In this document: positions 1 through 11,610 of the stretch, in pieces
Position numbering within the stretch: the stretch's first letter is position 1
How the letters are laid out: every line of letters begins with the position of its first letter
From: Cliona cf. orientalis
Lineage: Eukaryota; Porifera; Demospongiae; Clionaida; Clionaidae
Reading direction: 5' to 3'
Assembly: GCA_963930775.1 (NCBI GenBank)
Contig: OZ005689.1
Coordinates: 29,961,079 to 30,025,078 of the forward strand
DNA length: 64,000 bases
Translations under genes and position numbers: made by a program
The notes under the pieces: generated by a model
What the model was told of the DNA's origin: nothing
The model's input: only the letters and a program-made list of their open reading frames with translations
Database searches by the model: none

Positions 1-636
1 GGATGCGGTGGTGACCTTTGAACCCGTCCAGGAGGCTTTGGGGGCGTGGCAGGAGGTCAAAGGTGAGGCCATGTCTGTTAATGAGGCACTGTACGGCGGT
101 GCGATCGAGGGGCCTGTACGGCCGGACGGAAGCTGACGATGGTTTGAGGCGGATGTGGTTGCGATGACGTGTTGTTACTCCGCCCACACAGGAAATGAGG
201 TGAGCTCTTGTGTGGGCGGTGTGGCAGAACGGCCTCCAAGTGTTTGTGTGTGTTTTGGCCTTGAGGAAGCTGTGTGTTTTAATTGGGATTGATTGTGGGC
301 TTCCGGTGGACATCCGGTGGTTAGTAGGCACTTGATTGAGAATGGTGGTCCTTGGGGAACAGGGTGGGGCTGTTTTGGGCGTGGCCTGGCCCCTCCCTTC
401 CGGCTCGGCTTCCGGTCCATGGAGGATATTAAATGAACACTTCCGGCTCTAGCAGCCACACCCCTGAGACCTGTGCAATTAAAAGGGCGTGGTTACACAA
501 CATGCACCTCACTAATGACTTTGATGTGGTTTAGGTGTCATATCCCCACCTCACGCCCACGCAATTTAATGGTACCTTAAAATGGCGATGAAGTGAGATT
601 TAGGCTAGATCTATGAGGTTTCATAGCTAAATAAGT
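1..636. other. Non-coding left edge
   Basis: I see no gene with splice structure or a recognisable domain here. The only structure is a short inverted repeat at 180-219, where CCGCCCACACA pairs with TGTGTGGGCGG, which could form a hairpin. Open frames in this stretch lack any family signature. Confidence 0.5.
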
Positions 637-728
637 AGTCTAGATGATCGGAAGTCGAAATTTTAGGCTACTAGTGATGCAAAATCGTGCAAGTTTACAG
701 GCACTTCAGCAAAAATGTATTGCTGTCT

Positions 729-831
729 TAGTCTCGAACCCAGACCCCGCCCTTTTCCGCAGCGCTGGATGTATTGCATCACCAGCACGCGGAAGGAAGG
801 GTCTGGCGACTCCTGCACGGTTTTCGTGTTC
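729..831 (+). repeat. Left terminal inverted repeat of AcademH-like element
   Basis: These 103 bp match the reverse complement of 6762-6864 with two differences, near positions 812 and 817. The outer end is flanked by the 9-bp target duplication at 720-728. The transposase start lies about 95 bp inside, so the repeat probably also supplies promoter sequence. Confidence 0.9.
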
Positions 832-925
832 GCGTGGAATTTCATTAAACCTACAGTCACGAGGTTGGAATGCAATTATTAAACACTGGAATGAGTTCAC
901 ACGCGTCCTCCCCGCAACTGCAGCT

Positions 926-3900
926 ATGAAGCGCTGTTCCTTGTGTTACTGTGAACTGCCCAAAGATTCGACAAAGCGGAGAAGACTTCATGGTACCTCT
1001 TCTAGCTTTTCGCTGCAAGCTTTAGTTGAAGTTAGCTCGGAGGCAGGACTTGGAAACGCAGTGCCCACGAAAGACAGAGGGGCTGATGGACCGTTTTTGT
1101 GCCTCCCGTGTCACTCTCAGCTGGAAAAGGTCTCCAAATTGAAGGGTAACTTGAGGTTCCTGACAGAAGATGTTAAGAAGAAGCTGAAAAACACGGCTGC
1201 GAGTCTCAACGTAGCCATGGCACAATCAGGTATAGCTTCAATCTAGTGTACAAATACATGTAAGTATCATGATTAAAATTTATGAATAGATGAACCCCCA
1301 CCGGATGGAACTCCAAGCAGGAAACGAGAAGCTCCTAAGGATGTGGAATCACCGGCAAGAAAGAGGAAGAAGCGCGAACAACCATCTACGCCGGTTCGTC
1401 GAGTACTTGTAGAATCTGTTGTCGAACGTTCTCCTGCTGTTGCAGTAAGTGACAGAGTTCATTTTTATAGTGTTGATTAGGTTCATACTGTGGTCTATTA
1501 ACAGGTAGTTGTGAAGCGCCGTCCTGGTTCAAAGCACAGTGTTCATTACCTCACACATTCAATGAAGAAGGTGGGAAGGAGTGTTGGCAGGCGAAAGTGT
1601 GGCCCGATTGCAAAGCAAGTCATGAGTCATCCTCGAATACGGCCATTCATCCTCAAAAGAGTTGGGAGACTGATCAGGAAAGATATGGAACGGATGTGTA
1701 GTGTTAAAGTGTCGTCTGTATTGAGGAAACGGACACCTACTGCAATGAAATCGTTTTCATGGGGAGATTTGATGGATGAATTGGAACGATTTTCACCAGT
1801 TTTTTGCCAGTTGCTAAAGGAGTGTGTACATAGAAAGAGGAGAAAGGTTTCAAAGCGGGGTACTTCCTATGCAGTTGATGATATTACAGTCATTGGTATG
1901 TGTGCAGCAATCCTCTTGTGCCACAGAAATACACACATGAACCTCGTGCAAAGGATCATATCCACGCTACTCTATAGTGGTCATGTGCCAAAGCAGGTAT
2001 GAAAAAATGGTATTACTTAAATTTGATGTTGATAGTTAAATTTTGTGCAACTATGATGTTAGATATTCAAAAGACTACAGAAGTTGCTTGTTTGTCTCTC
2101 CCATGAGTCAACAATTTCCACCGTTGACCTGCTGGGGAAAGATCACGATGCTGTGGTGTGCCAGTGGAGAGATAAATTACACAACTCCCTATGGAATCAC
2201 ACTGTAAGTACATGTCCATAAACCAACAAAATACATATTATTGTAGTTCAGCTGTTTTATATTTATCTATATTTTAACTCAGGAAATGTCCCATCCAAGT
2301 GATAGTCAAGATCAAACACTTCGTCTAAGTGGTGATATTACTGCGGGAGAAAGTACTACCCTTGCTGGTTAGTATCAACAGTATTATTGTATACCATAGT
2401 ATCCTGGGTAAATGCCGGTGGGCGCTTAATCATAACTCACTATAATTATGGCCCATACAAAGCTTACCCTGAATGTAATTGCAAATATTGTAGAAACTAG
2501 TGTACACCCTGTACATTCCCTCATGTGATACATGGGTACTTTAATACCATAAAGTAGGTACTTGCCTGTATGTTTGCATGGTAATTTATGCTATACAGAA
2601 CCACCTGAAGATGGTTCTTCGCAGTCATCCCTGAGCTCGAGTTTAACTTCCACGTCAACCGCAAGTGGAAGTCAGAGTCCTGCTGATGCTGGATCTTTCT
2701 CTTCGATCACTCAATCATCGTCTACAGACACCAATGGTCACGAGGTGGTACCGAGTTCACAACAGAGTCGCTCAATGCTTGATACGTATAAACTTGTTTG
2801 GGACAACCTTGACAAGCATGTAACACCTCGTGAAATGAGGCTCGACCACCAGGCACAGTCACTTCACTATTTCAACTGCTATGCGGTGAAGGATCGTGTA
2901 TCGACTTTAGGCCTGGAAGACAACCCCTCCCTTCCCGACTTCTCGGCGTTCTCGGAAGCTAAAATCCTCCCCACAGCAGAAGACCACGAATCACTCATGA
3001 GTAACTTTGTCATTCTGGTGTCTAGAGTTGTGAAGAAACATTTTCCATTTTTTTCAAAGTTCGGGACAGGCGTTCCGAAGCACATCAAGCATGAGTTCTA
3101 TGGGGAGATGGCCAAAAAATCAGAAATAGTAAGTGTAAGTATTGAATTGTTTCACTGTAAATTTACAGGATTATTTTGTTGTAGGTACCCCTAGGAATAT
3201 TACCGAAGTCAGAAACAACTCATGAGGACATGATTGAGATCATGGAACATTTTCAGCAATACGTCCCTGTGGAGTCAGAAACGAGCAAGATCTCAATTCC
3301 AGGTGTTGGTGAAAAGGAAATTCATTCTGACAAATTTCACCACATTTTGTTCGGTGGTGATCTCCTGACGGCAAAGCGTGCACGGGGGAGTCAGTACACC
3401 CGAAGCAATTCCCTCCGGGGGAAGGACCGCCTAGAAAGTTTCAAGCCAGTAGTGGAGGATTGGCACGCAAAAATGTGTTTTATTGGGGTAAGTTCAGTGT
3501 GTATACTACATATTACATGTACATATATTATATGGATGCATGTAGCCACTATTGAAACACCATTATCCCGGGTGAGCACTCATGGGCACTGTACAGTGGC
3601 TTGGCTGGGAGCATTGCTTTGGTCAGACACAGGGTATTAGTTTGGGGGGGGGGGGGGGGAGATTCTTGGGGCATGTCCCCCAAAGATAGTTTATTCCATA
3701 TATCAACCAAAGTAGGCTGCTCACTCTAATACTGCACTATTTTAATACCTTGACCTCACATGCGTGACATTGTACTATGTCATTCTATACTCCTAATTAG
3801 TGCACACTGCATGTGCAGCATTTAAATTTAAATGAAGCACATCACAGGGTCATCAGATCCATCGAGAAAGTCTCCATAGCGGCATGAGTGGTTAGCAGTA

Positions 3901-5089
3901 CACTCATAAATTTATATAGGATATGGCCCAGGTGTAGCTATGCCAGTGGTGTTTCGCCATAAATCCCCATTTCTTTAACTACACTGTACCTGGGCGTTTA
4001 ACTATCTTGTAGCAAACCTTGCATAAACTAGTGGGTGGAGCAAATGTACAATTCTAGAGTGTTACACATTCAATGAAAATACATATACTTTTAATATCAT
4101 AATAGGTGATCTGGAAGCGGCTCTACAATTGTGCATCACAAAAGGATACATCCACGTTATACCACCTACGAAATTTGATCAACCGGAGAAGTGTCGTAAA
4201 GAAACCCGAGAAGAATGTATCTGCTTGTGAAGAGTTTTTCTTACTGGTCGTTGAAGCCCACATTTGTGCAGCTGTAATGAAGGTCTTCGAAATGTCGTCC
4301 GTCAATGATACACCTACAGAATCTCTCTTTCCACGGGGATGCACTGAGCTAAACCCAAAACAACGATGGAGTATTATGAAATTGGCTATAAGGAAAGTTG
4401 TTGATGAATTTGTTGATGTAAGTTACCCAACAGCTGCCAAGAAAGATGACGATCATGTAAGAGCTTACGCTAGGGAAGTGCTGAGCTTAGGGCTTCTCCT
4501 GATGGAATTTGGGGACAGTGTGCGTGAATCGTGTGGTAAAAGAATATTTAGGTGCTGGAGATTTCCTCTCTTCAAATGTTCTGATCGCACTAATTATTCT
4601 GTTGAAGCGTTCAACCTATTATTCGAGTACGAGTATGCGTTGACACCGAGAATGAAACAGCAAATGATGTGGGAACGTACAGTCAATGTTCACGGTAAAC
4701 AGGGCAGAAATGTGTCTATGGATTTGCACATGGAGCACATAAACAAAGAGTGCAAACAGGCGATGGGATCTCTCGGCTCCAACATTGGTGAGAAAGCAGT
4801 TGGTCGGATTGGACGAAGCATTGGTGAAGTGATGAAAGTGACTCAGAACTTTGATTCTGTAAATAAAGTTCGTGACGACTCTGGACATCACCCAAGGCGT
4901 ACTGTGCGATTAGATATGGAGAAGCTGCTCACACAACTACAGGATGACAATGTGTATGGCCACATTAGAGGGAGAAAACACTCCAAATTCAAGAAGATTC
5001 AACCGAACATGACAAGAAAACTTCCTGTTTCAACTCTTTCCAAGTGGATGAAAGAGCAAGTACACAAGTATAAAACTGTATATATTTGA
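926..5089 (+). CDS. DUF6589-type transposase (Academ-like), 8 exons
   Basis: Eight exons join in frame: 926-1229, 1290-1444, 1505-1996, 2063-2203, 2283-2367, 2599-3128, 3185-3487 and 4106-5089, giving about 997 residues. All introns have GT-AG ends and phases agree. The N-terminus has two CxxC pairs (CSLC and CLPC), a likely zinc-binding domain, followed by a basic linker. The middle has a patch reading LQKLLVCLSHEST and VDLLGKDHD, and exon 7 has FGGDLLTAKRARGS and VVEDWHAK; I associate these with DUF6589, a eukaryotic family rich in repeats. It presumably cuts and joins the element's ends. The start at 926 is the first ATG before the CxxC domain; an open frame continues upstream into the terminal repeat, so a more upstream start cannot be excluded. 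Its neighbour is the convergent helicase. No frameshift or stop was found. Confidence 0.75.
3637..3660. repeat. G homopolymer in intron 7 of the transposase
   Basis: A run of about 18 G lies inside the 618-bp intron 3488-4105. This intron also holds a short stretch at 3885-3910 (GAGTGGTTAGCAGTACAC) that looks like a tRNA A box, which could be a relic SINE, but nothing firm supports that. Confidence 0.6.
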
Positions 5090-5265
5090 AACTATCCTAC
5101 GTATTATTTACATTCCTTTTCACACCATGTCATGCACAAATTTGCTCTGCTTATATCTCTCATGCACACACTTGTACATGTACGTCCTGTTATGTTACAC
5201 AACGTCATGTATTTCTCTTGATTATCCATAGAACAATAATTATTATACTGAAAAACATCAATTAT

Positions 5266-6725
5266 TTATTTGCATGACTTACAGGTACAATGTACTGAAC
5301 AAAGGTCACAGCATTTACATGCAGTAATTGCAGTGACTTCAGAAGAATCTGAGCACAAATCAAACTCCTGCAAAAGAAATTTTCTTCTACAGTCCCCTTC
5401 TGTTAACTTGCAGTAGTCTTTCATTCTGTAGTCCATGTGTCGTGTAGATGATTCCTTGACTGCACTGAAAAGTTCAGCTGTAGAGGGTAAGCCGTCTCTA
5501 CCAGCCCTACCAGTCTCCTGCATGTAAGTCTCAACATCGTTAGGGGACCCCCAGTGGATGATGTGACGAACATTGGGGCAATCGAGTCTCATCCCAAATG
5601 CAACAGTGGCTACGATCACACGCAACGAGCTATCTGGTTGCTGAAACTGCCTCAAAATCGTATTCCTTACAGTAGGATGGGTACAGGCTGTAAACATGTC
5701 CACTATCCGCAATTCTGCATGGTTTGGGTACCCTTCAGGCTCTGATATTGCTTTTCCTAGGGAACTTTTGAAGTAAAAGTAGATGCTGGTACAACTGGTA
5801 TAAGATCTGCAAAATATGATAGTCCTGTTCATGCTGGTTCGCTTTTCTTTATTGTCTTGGATTAGGGGGTCAAAGGCTTCTTCAAGATTTTTCTGTTTCG
5901 AATTCACGGAGTAGTGTATATTCGGTTTGTTAGGAGACTGTGAGACGAGTAAAACTTTCTTCATGCCGATTAGCCTACAGATACTTTGTCTGGTGTTCCT
6001 TGAAGCAGTGGCAGTCAAAGACATGATGTGGACGTCAGGAAGCAGACTCGACACCTCACCTAAATTGGCAAACTCACGTCGAAAGGATTCCCCCCTGAGA
6101 ATCAATAAAAATTAAACGTTAAAAAAAATCTCTTGGCTAAGATATTTGATGTAACTCACCACTTCTTGACTAGGTGGGCCTCATCGATAACAAAGGCTAC
6201 TACATTCTTCTGGTAGATGGAAGTCTGTAACAATTCCCTCCAGGTATCGTTACACAGCAGAGCCTCTGGGCTGAAAAACACGACCTGGAAACTGCCTTCG
6301 TACAATTGCTGTTCAAAAGAGCTATCACCAGATTCTGAGTCCTTCGCCGTATCTTTCGTCACAAACACTGACTTTATTCCCTTCGTTTCCAGGGAATGTA
6401 CTTGGTCCTTCATCAATGAAACAAGAGGGCTCACAACGATGACGATACTCCCAGACGCTTTCCTCACTCGATCAAACACTTTAGGCAGAATGGAGTAGCA
6501 CAAACTTTTCCCACTTCCCGTAGGGAGCGATACGAATACGTCTCTTCCACTCAAGAACCCCAGTATAGCTTCTTTCTGCTTGTCGCGGATCGAAGAATAC
6601 CCCATTTCTAAAGCCGCTTCGTTCACAAGCTCCTCCATCTCCACACGTACACGCACACGCGTACGCGCAAGTGATTGCATGCTTAACGCGCTTGCGGTTG
6701 ATAATACGAACGCATCATGTGACAT
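5266..6725 (-). CDS. RecQ-like superfamily II DNA helicase, 2 exons
   Basis: Exon 1 (6725-6160) and exon 2 (6094-5266) join across a 65-bp GT-AG intron. From the ATG at 6638 the product is about 435 residues; from 6725 it is about 464. It shows the RecQ set in order: Walker A (LPTGSGKSLCY), the segment SPLVSLMKDQV, the DEAH box split near the intron (VIDEAHLVKKW), SLTATAS, the domain-2 start TIIFCRS and motif VI QETGRAGRDG. The C-terminus is Cys-rich (CKCCDLC, CTCKSC), like the zinc subdomain of RecQ enzymes, and there is no HRDC domain. It should unwind DNA, probably at transposition intermediates. The gene is convergent with the transposase, 177 bp from its stop, inside the same inverted repeats. 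It is unlikely to be a host helicase because its upstream end abuts the terminal repeat. Confidence 0.85.
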
Positions 6726-6761
6726 CTCGCACCCTATTGGCCCTTTGCAAATTCCTCCAGA

Positions 6762-6864
6762 GAACACGAAAACCATGCAAGAGTCGCCAGACCCTTCCTT
6801 CCGCGTGCTGGTGATGCAATACATCCAGCGCTGCGGAAAAGGGCGGGGTCTGGGTTCGAGACTA
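6762..6864 (-). repeat. Right terminal inverted repeat of AcademH-like element
   Basis: Reverse-complement partner of 729-831. It is followed at 6865-6873 by the second copy of the 9-bp duplication TTGCTGTCT. The helicase promoter must lie in or next to it. Confidence 0.9.
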
Positions 6865-7115
6865 TTGCTGTCTATGGACAAGTTGATCAAGTACGTTTGC
6901 TAAAATAGTAAATTCTGTGCATGCAGTATGGATAGTCGTAAATCATCAGGAGCTTCCTTTTATAGAAGTCTAGATGATCGGAAATTGGGTAGCTTTGGTT
7001 TATCCCCATAGACACATCCAATTAAACGAATTATGAAACATTTTCGCTATTCCAACTATGGGATGGCCGCGCATTTCTGGCAACGCTAGCAAGAGCCACT
7101 TCAGAGGGAAGCAGT

Positions 7116-7270
7116 GTGGATGTACGAAAGGAGAACAACCACCCACCAAACGCAGCTCAGACCACCACTCGACTAGCTATTGCACGAACGAGGAAAAGGG
7201 CCAGAGATGAGAGTACCTCCATCAACGATGACCAATCGGAGGCACTTAGCCAAGAGCAGAACTCTACAGA
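7116..7270 (+). other. Possible orphan exon, unidentified
   Basis: An open frame of about 55 codons, rich in Arg, Thr and Ser, with a basic patch (RTRKRARDES), precedes a possible GT donor near 7285. There is no in-frame ATG at its start and no following exon I can recognise. It may be a first exon of a lost gene or chance. Confidence 0.2.
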
Positions 7271-7440
7271 TGTGCTTAAAGCTATGTGCGTAGTCATTTC
7301 CCTTATTGTTATGAGTTAATTTAAAAGTAGTTAGTTTTATGGATGTTGATTTCCTGATAATTGATTTCATGAAAAGTTGCTCTTATAAAAATTGATTATG
7401 TGGGAGTTGATGCCACAAAAGTTGATCTCGTGTGAGTAAA

Positions 7441-7645
7441 TTGCGGAAATGCCATACGTGTGCATAGCAACACCTTTAGACAGTCATTTCTTGATTCCTG
7501 GGGGTGTGGCGCGATTGCAAACAAAGCACTGTACCTCCACAACGAAGGGCTCGATCGGGTTATCTCTATGGTAGAGTTTATCAATCATACATCAAATACG
7601 ATTTTCAGGAAAAATTCGTTATGGGGGTTTTCCCAACACAATTAT
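7441..7645. repeat. Dispersed repeat, copy 1 (inverted partner at 53395-53645)
   Basis: About 200 bp match the reverse complement of 53395-53645 at roughly 80 percent by eye, including GGGGGTGTGGCGCGAT, CAAACAAAGC, CTATGGTAGAG and GGGTTTTCCCAA. The segment CTCTATGGTAGAG resembles a tRNA A box, so a tRNA-related SINE is possible. The family is unknown to me. Confidence 0.6.
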
Positions 7646-7681
7646 GATTTAATATCATATTTAACATACTGATTCAAGCTT

Positions 7682-7903
7682 TTATATATCTAACAATAGG
7701 GGAAAGAAATTCCTCAAATTCATGATTCTTGATGACCTCATCTTGGCTACACTAAGCAGGTGTATGCTTTTGAAGGTGGAACGCAATTTGGGATCCAAGT
7801 TTCTAAGAGTATAATGTACCAATCCTACAATATTTAATAAAGTATCTGCATTGGCAGGGCTAGATTTATACATGTGAAAAAATTTAGTAAACCACACAAT
7901 CAA
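7682..7903 (-). pseudogene. Fragment of a transposase like that at 20.0-23.1 kb
   Basis: The minus-strand frame contains LDPKLRSTFKSIHLLSVAK, which aligns with the segment LNIHPAHRSSLHSIQLLAVAK encoded near 21.6 kb. Only this short piece is recognisable and no flanking exon is visible, so it is a solitary relic of the same transposase family. Confidence 0.55.
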
Positions 7904-8199
7904 GTGTGGTATAATGGAGATTAGAATGATAACAAGAGCGCATAAGAACTATTGCGAGGGGGAGGAGAGAGAGGAAGAGCGTGTAACTTCCCGATATTTG
8001 AACCGGGCAGAATTTTTGAACCGTACTAAAAATAGACTCTTCCGGTCCCAGGTAACCGCAACGCGCATGTCTGTGGTTCTCGCTATTTTACCACGAAGTA
8101 CTAATTCAGCCACGTGGTCGTTGCTAGCGTTCGCGCTCGCGCTAGAGCCTACAGCATTCAATCGTTTTCGATCTCGTGGACTCGCTAGCTCTCACCGCT

Positions 8200-9174
8200 A
8201 TGGAGGCTCGATCTGCTCTGCTAGCACATCTTGCGAAGTCACAACATTCCAAGCCTTTCAGCAGTATTTTCGATGTCAAAGAGTTTGTTGAGCAGTGCTA
8301 CCCCAGCCTAGACGTTGAAATGGTGAACATCGGCAATGATCAAGGAGGTGACGCAGGACGATGGATCATAGTTCGTCTGGCAAGTACATTACTTTACTTG
8401 GGAGCTGTCTAGGGTCCTATGAAACCAGCGCGCATGGTTTTCAACGAAAGTGGTCAATACAGCGTCGAGGTGCTGCTAACAGCTGTGAATACTGGTTCAT
8501 GGAAGGAGTCTGTCCCCCCTCACAATGACATATGCTCCCACCTGGACTCCTTTCTTGCTCATTCTGGCTACGTCATTTGCCCTGGCATTATAAACTATGA
8601 TCGTGATTTCAAAGAAATCATACGTTTTCAATCGAAAAATTTGAGAATTTGGAGCCATCCAGTCACAAGATATGATTCAGCCACCTGCTTGCTTTGGTTT
8701 AAGCCGTCTAATGTTCGTATTCCTGCTGCAAGTCCATTGTTTAATGTTTGCTCCAGCTGCAAAGCATTGCACTCCCAACTCGCTGCAATAAAGTTCAGAG
8801 CTCTTGACAATTCCCCTGGTCACAAAGACAAGTGGACAAACCCCTCATCACTGAAGTACCTGTCCCCTGCAAGTCAAGCTCAACGTCTCGCTAAAGGTAG
8901 CGATGAAAGACGGCGGATGCGAAAGACCATCTTGAAGTATGAAGATGACCCTTTGGATGTTGAACTTAGTGGTGAACAAGATGAAGAATTGCAGAGATTG
9001 GTCTTGGCAATAGAGGAAAAGGGAAAGGATGATTTGGCTGCCATCGTTGCCGAGTCTGGTGAAGATGTTGGAGATGAAGTTATGCGTACATGGCAGAAAG
9101 ATGTGTCCACTCGTCACGAATTCTTTAAGGACCAGCTAAAGAATCGTACGTCTCTCTCTTCCTCCCTTTTCTCT

Positions 9175-9267
<93 letters not shown>

Positions 9268-11378
9268 CCTCTTTCCCACTTTCTTTCTCTTTATTACCTC
9301 TTCATTTCTCTGCTCCCTCATTCCTAATCTTTTCAAGATTATTGCAATAATAATCACTTCTTCAATTGTGCTCATTATTTTCAGGTACTTCGTCGTCTGG
9401 AAACCGGTGGAATATGATCACTTTTCGCCTGGCATTAGCAGTATATACCCTCTCACCTTCTGCGTATGAAGCACTCCGAGGATTTGGGATCCTGCAGCTA
9501 CCAGGTGTTTCTACACTCAAAAGCTTTACATCCTTCAATATTGGCAATTGTGGGTTCAGTGAGGAGCAAATGGCATATGCACGTCAGCAGTACGATAAAA
9601 TGGTTTCCGAGAAGAAAGCTGCTGATGAAAGGGTTCCATTTTGTGAAGGAATACTAGTCTTCGATGAAGTGAAGGTTGGACTGAAAGTGCACTACCATGC
9701 TAAGACAGGCAAGTTTGTTGGACTTGCCATGAACTCGTACGAGCTAGGATCCCTGCATGATGTGTATCAAACCCTGCAACCCGATCACAAAGTTCAAAAG
9801 GCATCGTACGTCCTTCAGTTTCTATGGCGATGCACATCCTCAGATTTTGACGTACTCGGCCCCTACTACACTAGTGCTGGTGGAGCAAAAGCAAAGTTCA
9901 TCTTGTCAACCCTACATGATGCCATGCACGTCTTTCAGCTCTATGGGTTTTCAACGAAAGTTATTGTTTGTGATGGAGCTAGTAATAACCTGTCTGCAAT
10001 CAAATTTTTGACTGGATTTGGCAGTGGAGCGTATGGAAACAAACCGCTTGGAAGCTGTGATGACATTCACCAAGTAAAAGCATGGTTCACCAACCCATAC
10101 ACTAACAAGAAAGTATTTGTTGTCATTTGCCCCTCTCACCAGGTAAATAGCTTATAATTTGTGTTAAATTTAATTTATTCTGCAATTAATTTTAGCTCAA
10201 GAACATGGTGAGGACGAAGAGGTTTACTTATGATGGAGTGGAATTTGGATGGGATTGCATTGAGGAGATATTTGCACGGGACTTAGAGCGAGCAAAGGCA
10301 GGACTACCACGTAGAGTTCCTGGTCTACGTGAAAGCTACGTATACCAGGACATCTGGACCCGTATAAATGTCAAGCCTGCCAAGATTATGCAGGTTGGTA
10401 AGCTTTCTGCAGTGTGTCACTGTGTGTGTATGTGTGTGTGTTTGTGTTTGTTTATGGTATGGGTGTACACTAGGAGTCTGGAACTTGCCTCCATTTTCAA
10501 GAGTCAGGCAAGAAAGAGTGTAGGGGTACACCCTACTCTATTCAGGCAGCAAGGAGTGGCAATGTGTATACCCTCTTTCCTTCCATATTAAAATCAAAGA
10601 GAGCAGCCTTGAAAGAATGTCCGGGGGGGGGGGGGGGGGGGTTAATTACACTATTAAAATGGTGCTAAAGCAATCCGATACTGTAGATCCAAGAAGAGTA
10701 TAATATAGCTATGCTCGTACGTATACACTCTTTGCTGCCCCAAACAGCCCCATCTTACACAGCATGCAGTTTGGGTACAGCTTTTTTTGTGCTTGGTTGG
10801 AACATTTACTTGAACAAGGTAAACACTATAATAAATGTGTAACAGGTACAAGACTAGTAACTTTTAATATTGCAGGATTGATGCCCACTAATCCATACCA
10901 AAGGTCTTTCCTAGCCTGGCAGGTGAGGTGTTAAGTTGCTGGAGTGACTGCTAAAATAGTCCACTAATTATATTAAGGCATATCTGCATGAATCAGTACT
11001 GTCAATATTTTCCAGACTTGGGACCTGATGAGGATCTCCTGGTATGGGTTCCATGGATTTTGTCAAGAATTCTTTGAGTTACATCCAGACCACTACATTC
11101 TTCCACTAAGAGCTAATGGCAGTGCTATCGAGACCGTTTTCAGTCAACTAAAACACAGCAGTCGTGGAACACTGAGAGCAGTTTCATACGGACCTGCCAG
11201 AGCACAACTAGTCACAAAACGCACTGTTCATGGACCCCATGTGAGGGATGACTACCGGAATGCCCCGCTCTACATTCAGGAAAGTGAACTGCCCAGACTA
11301 AAAAGGCCTAGGAAAAAGTCTGTACAGGAAGATGACAGTGAGCAAAGTAATCACCCCATCTCCAACAGCAATACATGA
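8200..11378 (+). CDS. P-element/THAP9-like transposase, putative
   Basis: Exons 8200-8379, 8413-9145, 9385-10142, 10196-10397, 10876-10922 and 11016-11378 join in phase to about 760 residues. The junction 8380-8412 is odd: 33 nt, a multiple of three, with a GC donor and AG acceptor, and it contains an in-frame TAG. It is either a very short intron or a nonsense mutation. The core has FDEVKVGLKV followed by a TGKFVGLA segment, then VIVCDGASNN, then CPSHQLKNM. This order resembles the RNase H-like catalytic core of P-element and THAP9 transposases. I see no THAP zinc finger at the N-terminus, only a CSSC pair. The family call is by pattern memory. A minus-strand gene lies convergent 230 bp downstream. 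Confidence 0.5.
9155..9275. repeat. CT microsatellite
   Basis: A nearly pure (CT)n tract of about 120 bp lies within the intron 9146-9384 of the P-like transposase. It is translated only by chance. Confidence 0.95.
10622..10640. repeat. G homopolymer
   Basis: About 18 consecutive G residues sit in the intron 10398-10875 of the P-like gene. GT-rich sequence at 10420-10450 precedes it. Confidence 0.8.
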
Positions 11379-11610
11379 CACATGAACGTAAATTCAAATG
11401 TTTGTGACATCAAATATATTAATTTTAGTTAACATACGATAAGTTTATTGTCATTCAAACATTCTCTATCTGCTTTGAACTCTTAACAAGTACTTTTAGG
11501 GTGTCCCGAAGCATGAGTGGTACTTCCAGTACTGGTTCACCTTTTTTCCGTAATAGTTGGCTGTTCTCTAATAGTTCATTACCATACGTGCAGAGGACAA
11601 AATAAGGTTT

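Larger units (their letters stand above)
729..6864. mobile_element. AcademH-like DNA transposon, complete
   Basis: The element is bounded by inverted repeats at 729-831 and 6762-6864, which agree at 101 of 103 positions and begin TAGTCTCGAACCC. A perfect 9-bp direct repeat, TTGCTGTCT, lies immediately outside at 720-728 and 6865-6873 and is the target site duplication. Inside are two genes tail to tail, a DUF6589-type transposase on the plus strand and a RecQ-like helicase on the minus strand. A helicase-encoding transposon with 9-10 bp duplications is what I recall for the AcademH lineage of Academ elements; the family name is from memory, while ends and gene content are read directly. Both genes keep open frames across all exons, so the copy may be recent and possibly autonomous. 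Confidence 0.78.

Noticed and set aside
175..459. Minus-strand open frame of 94 codons
   Set aside because: No domain, no splice context, low-complexity Pro/Arg content; likely chance in GC-rich DNA.
9136..9375. Open frame rich in Arg-Glu repeats
   Set aside because: It is the antisense translation of the CT microsatellite.
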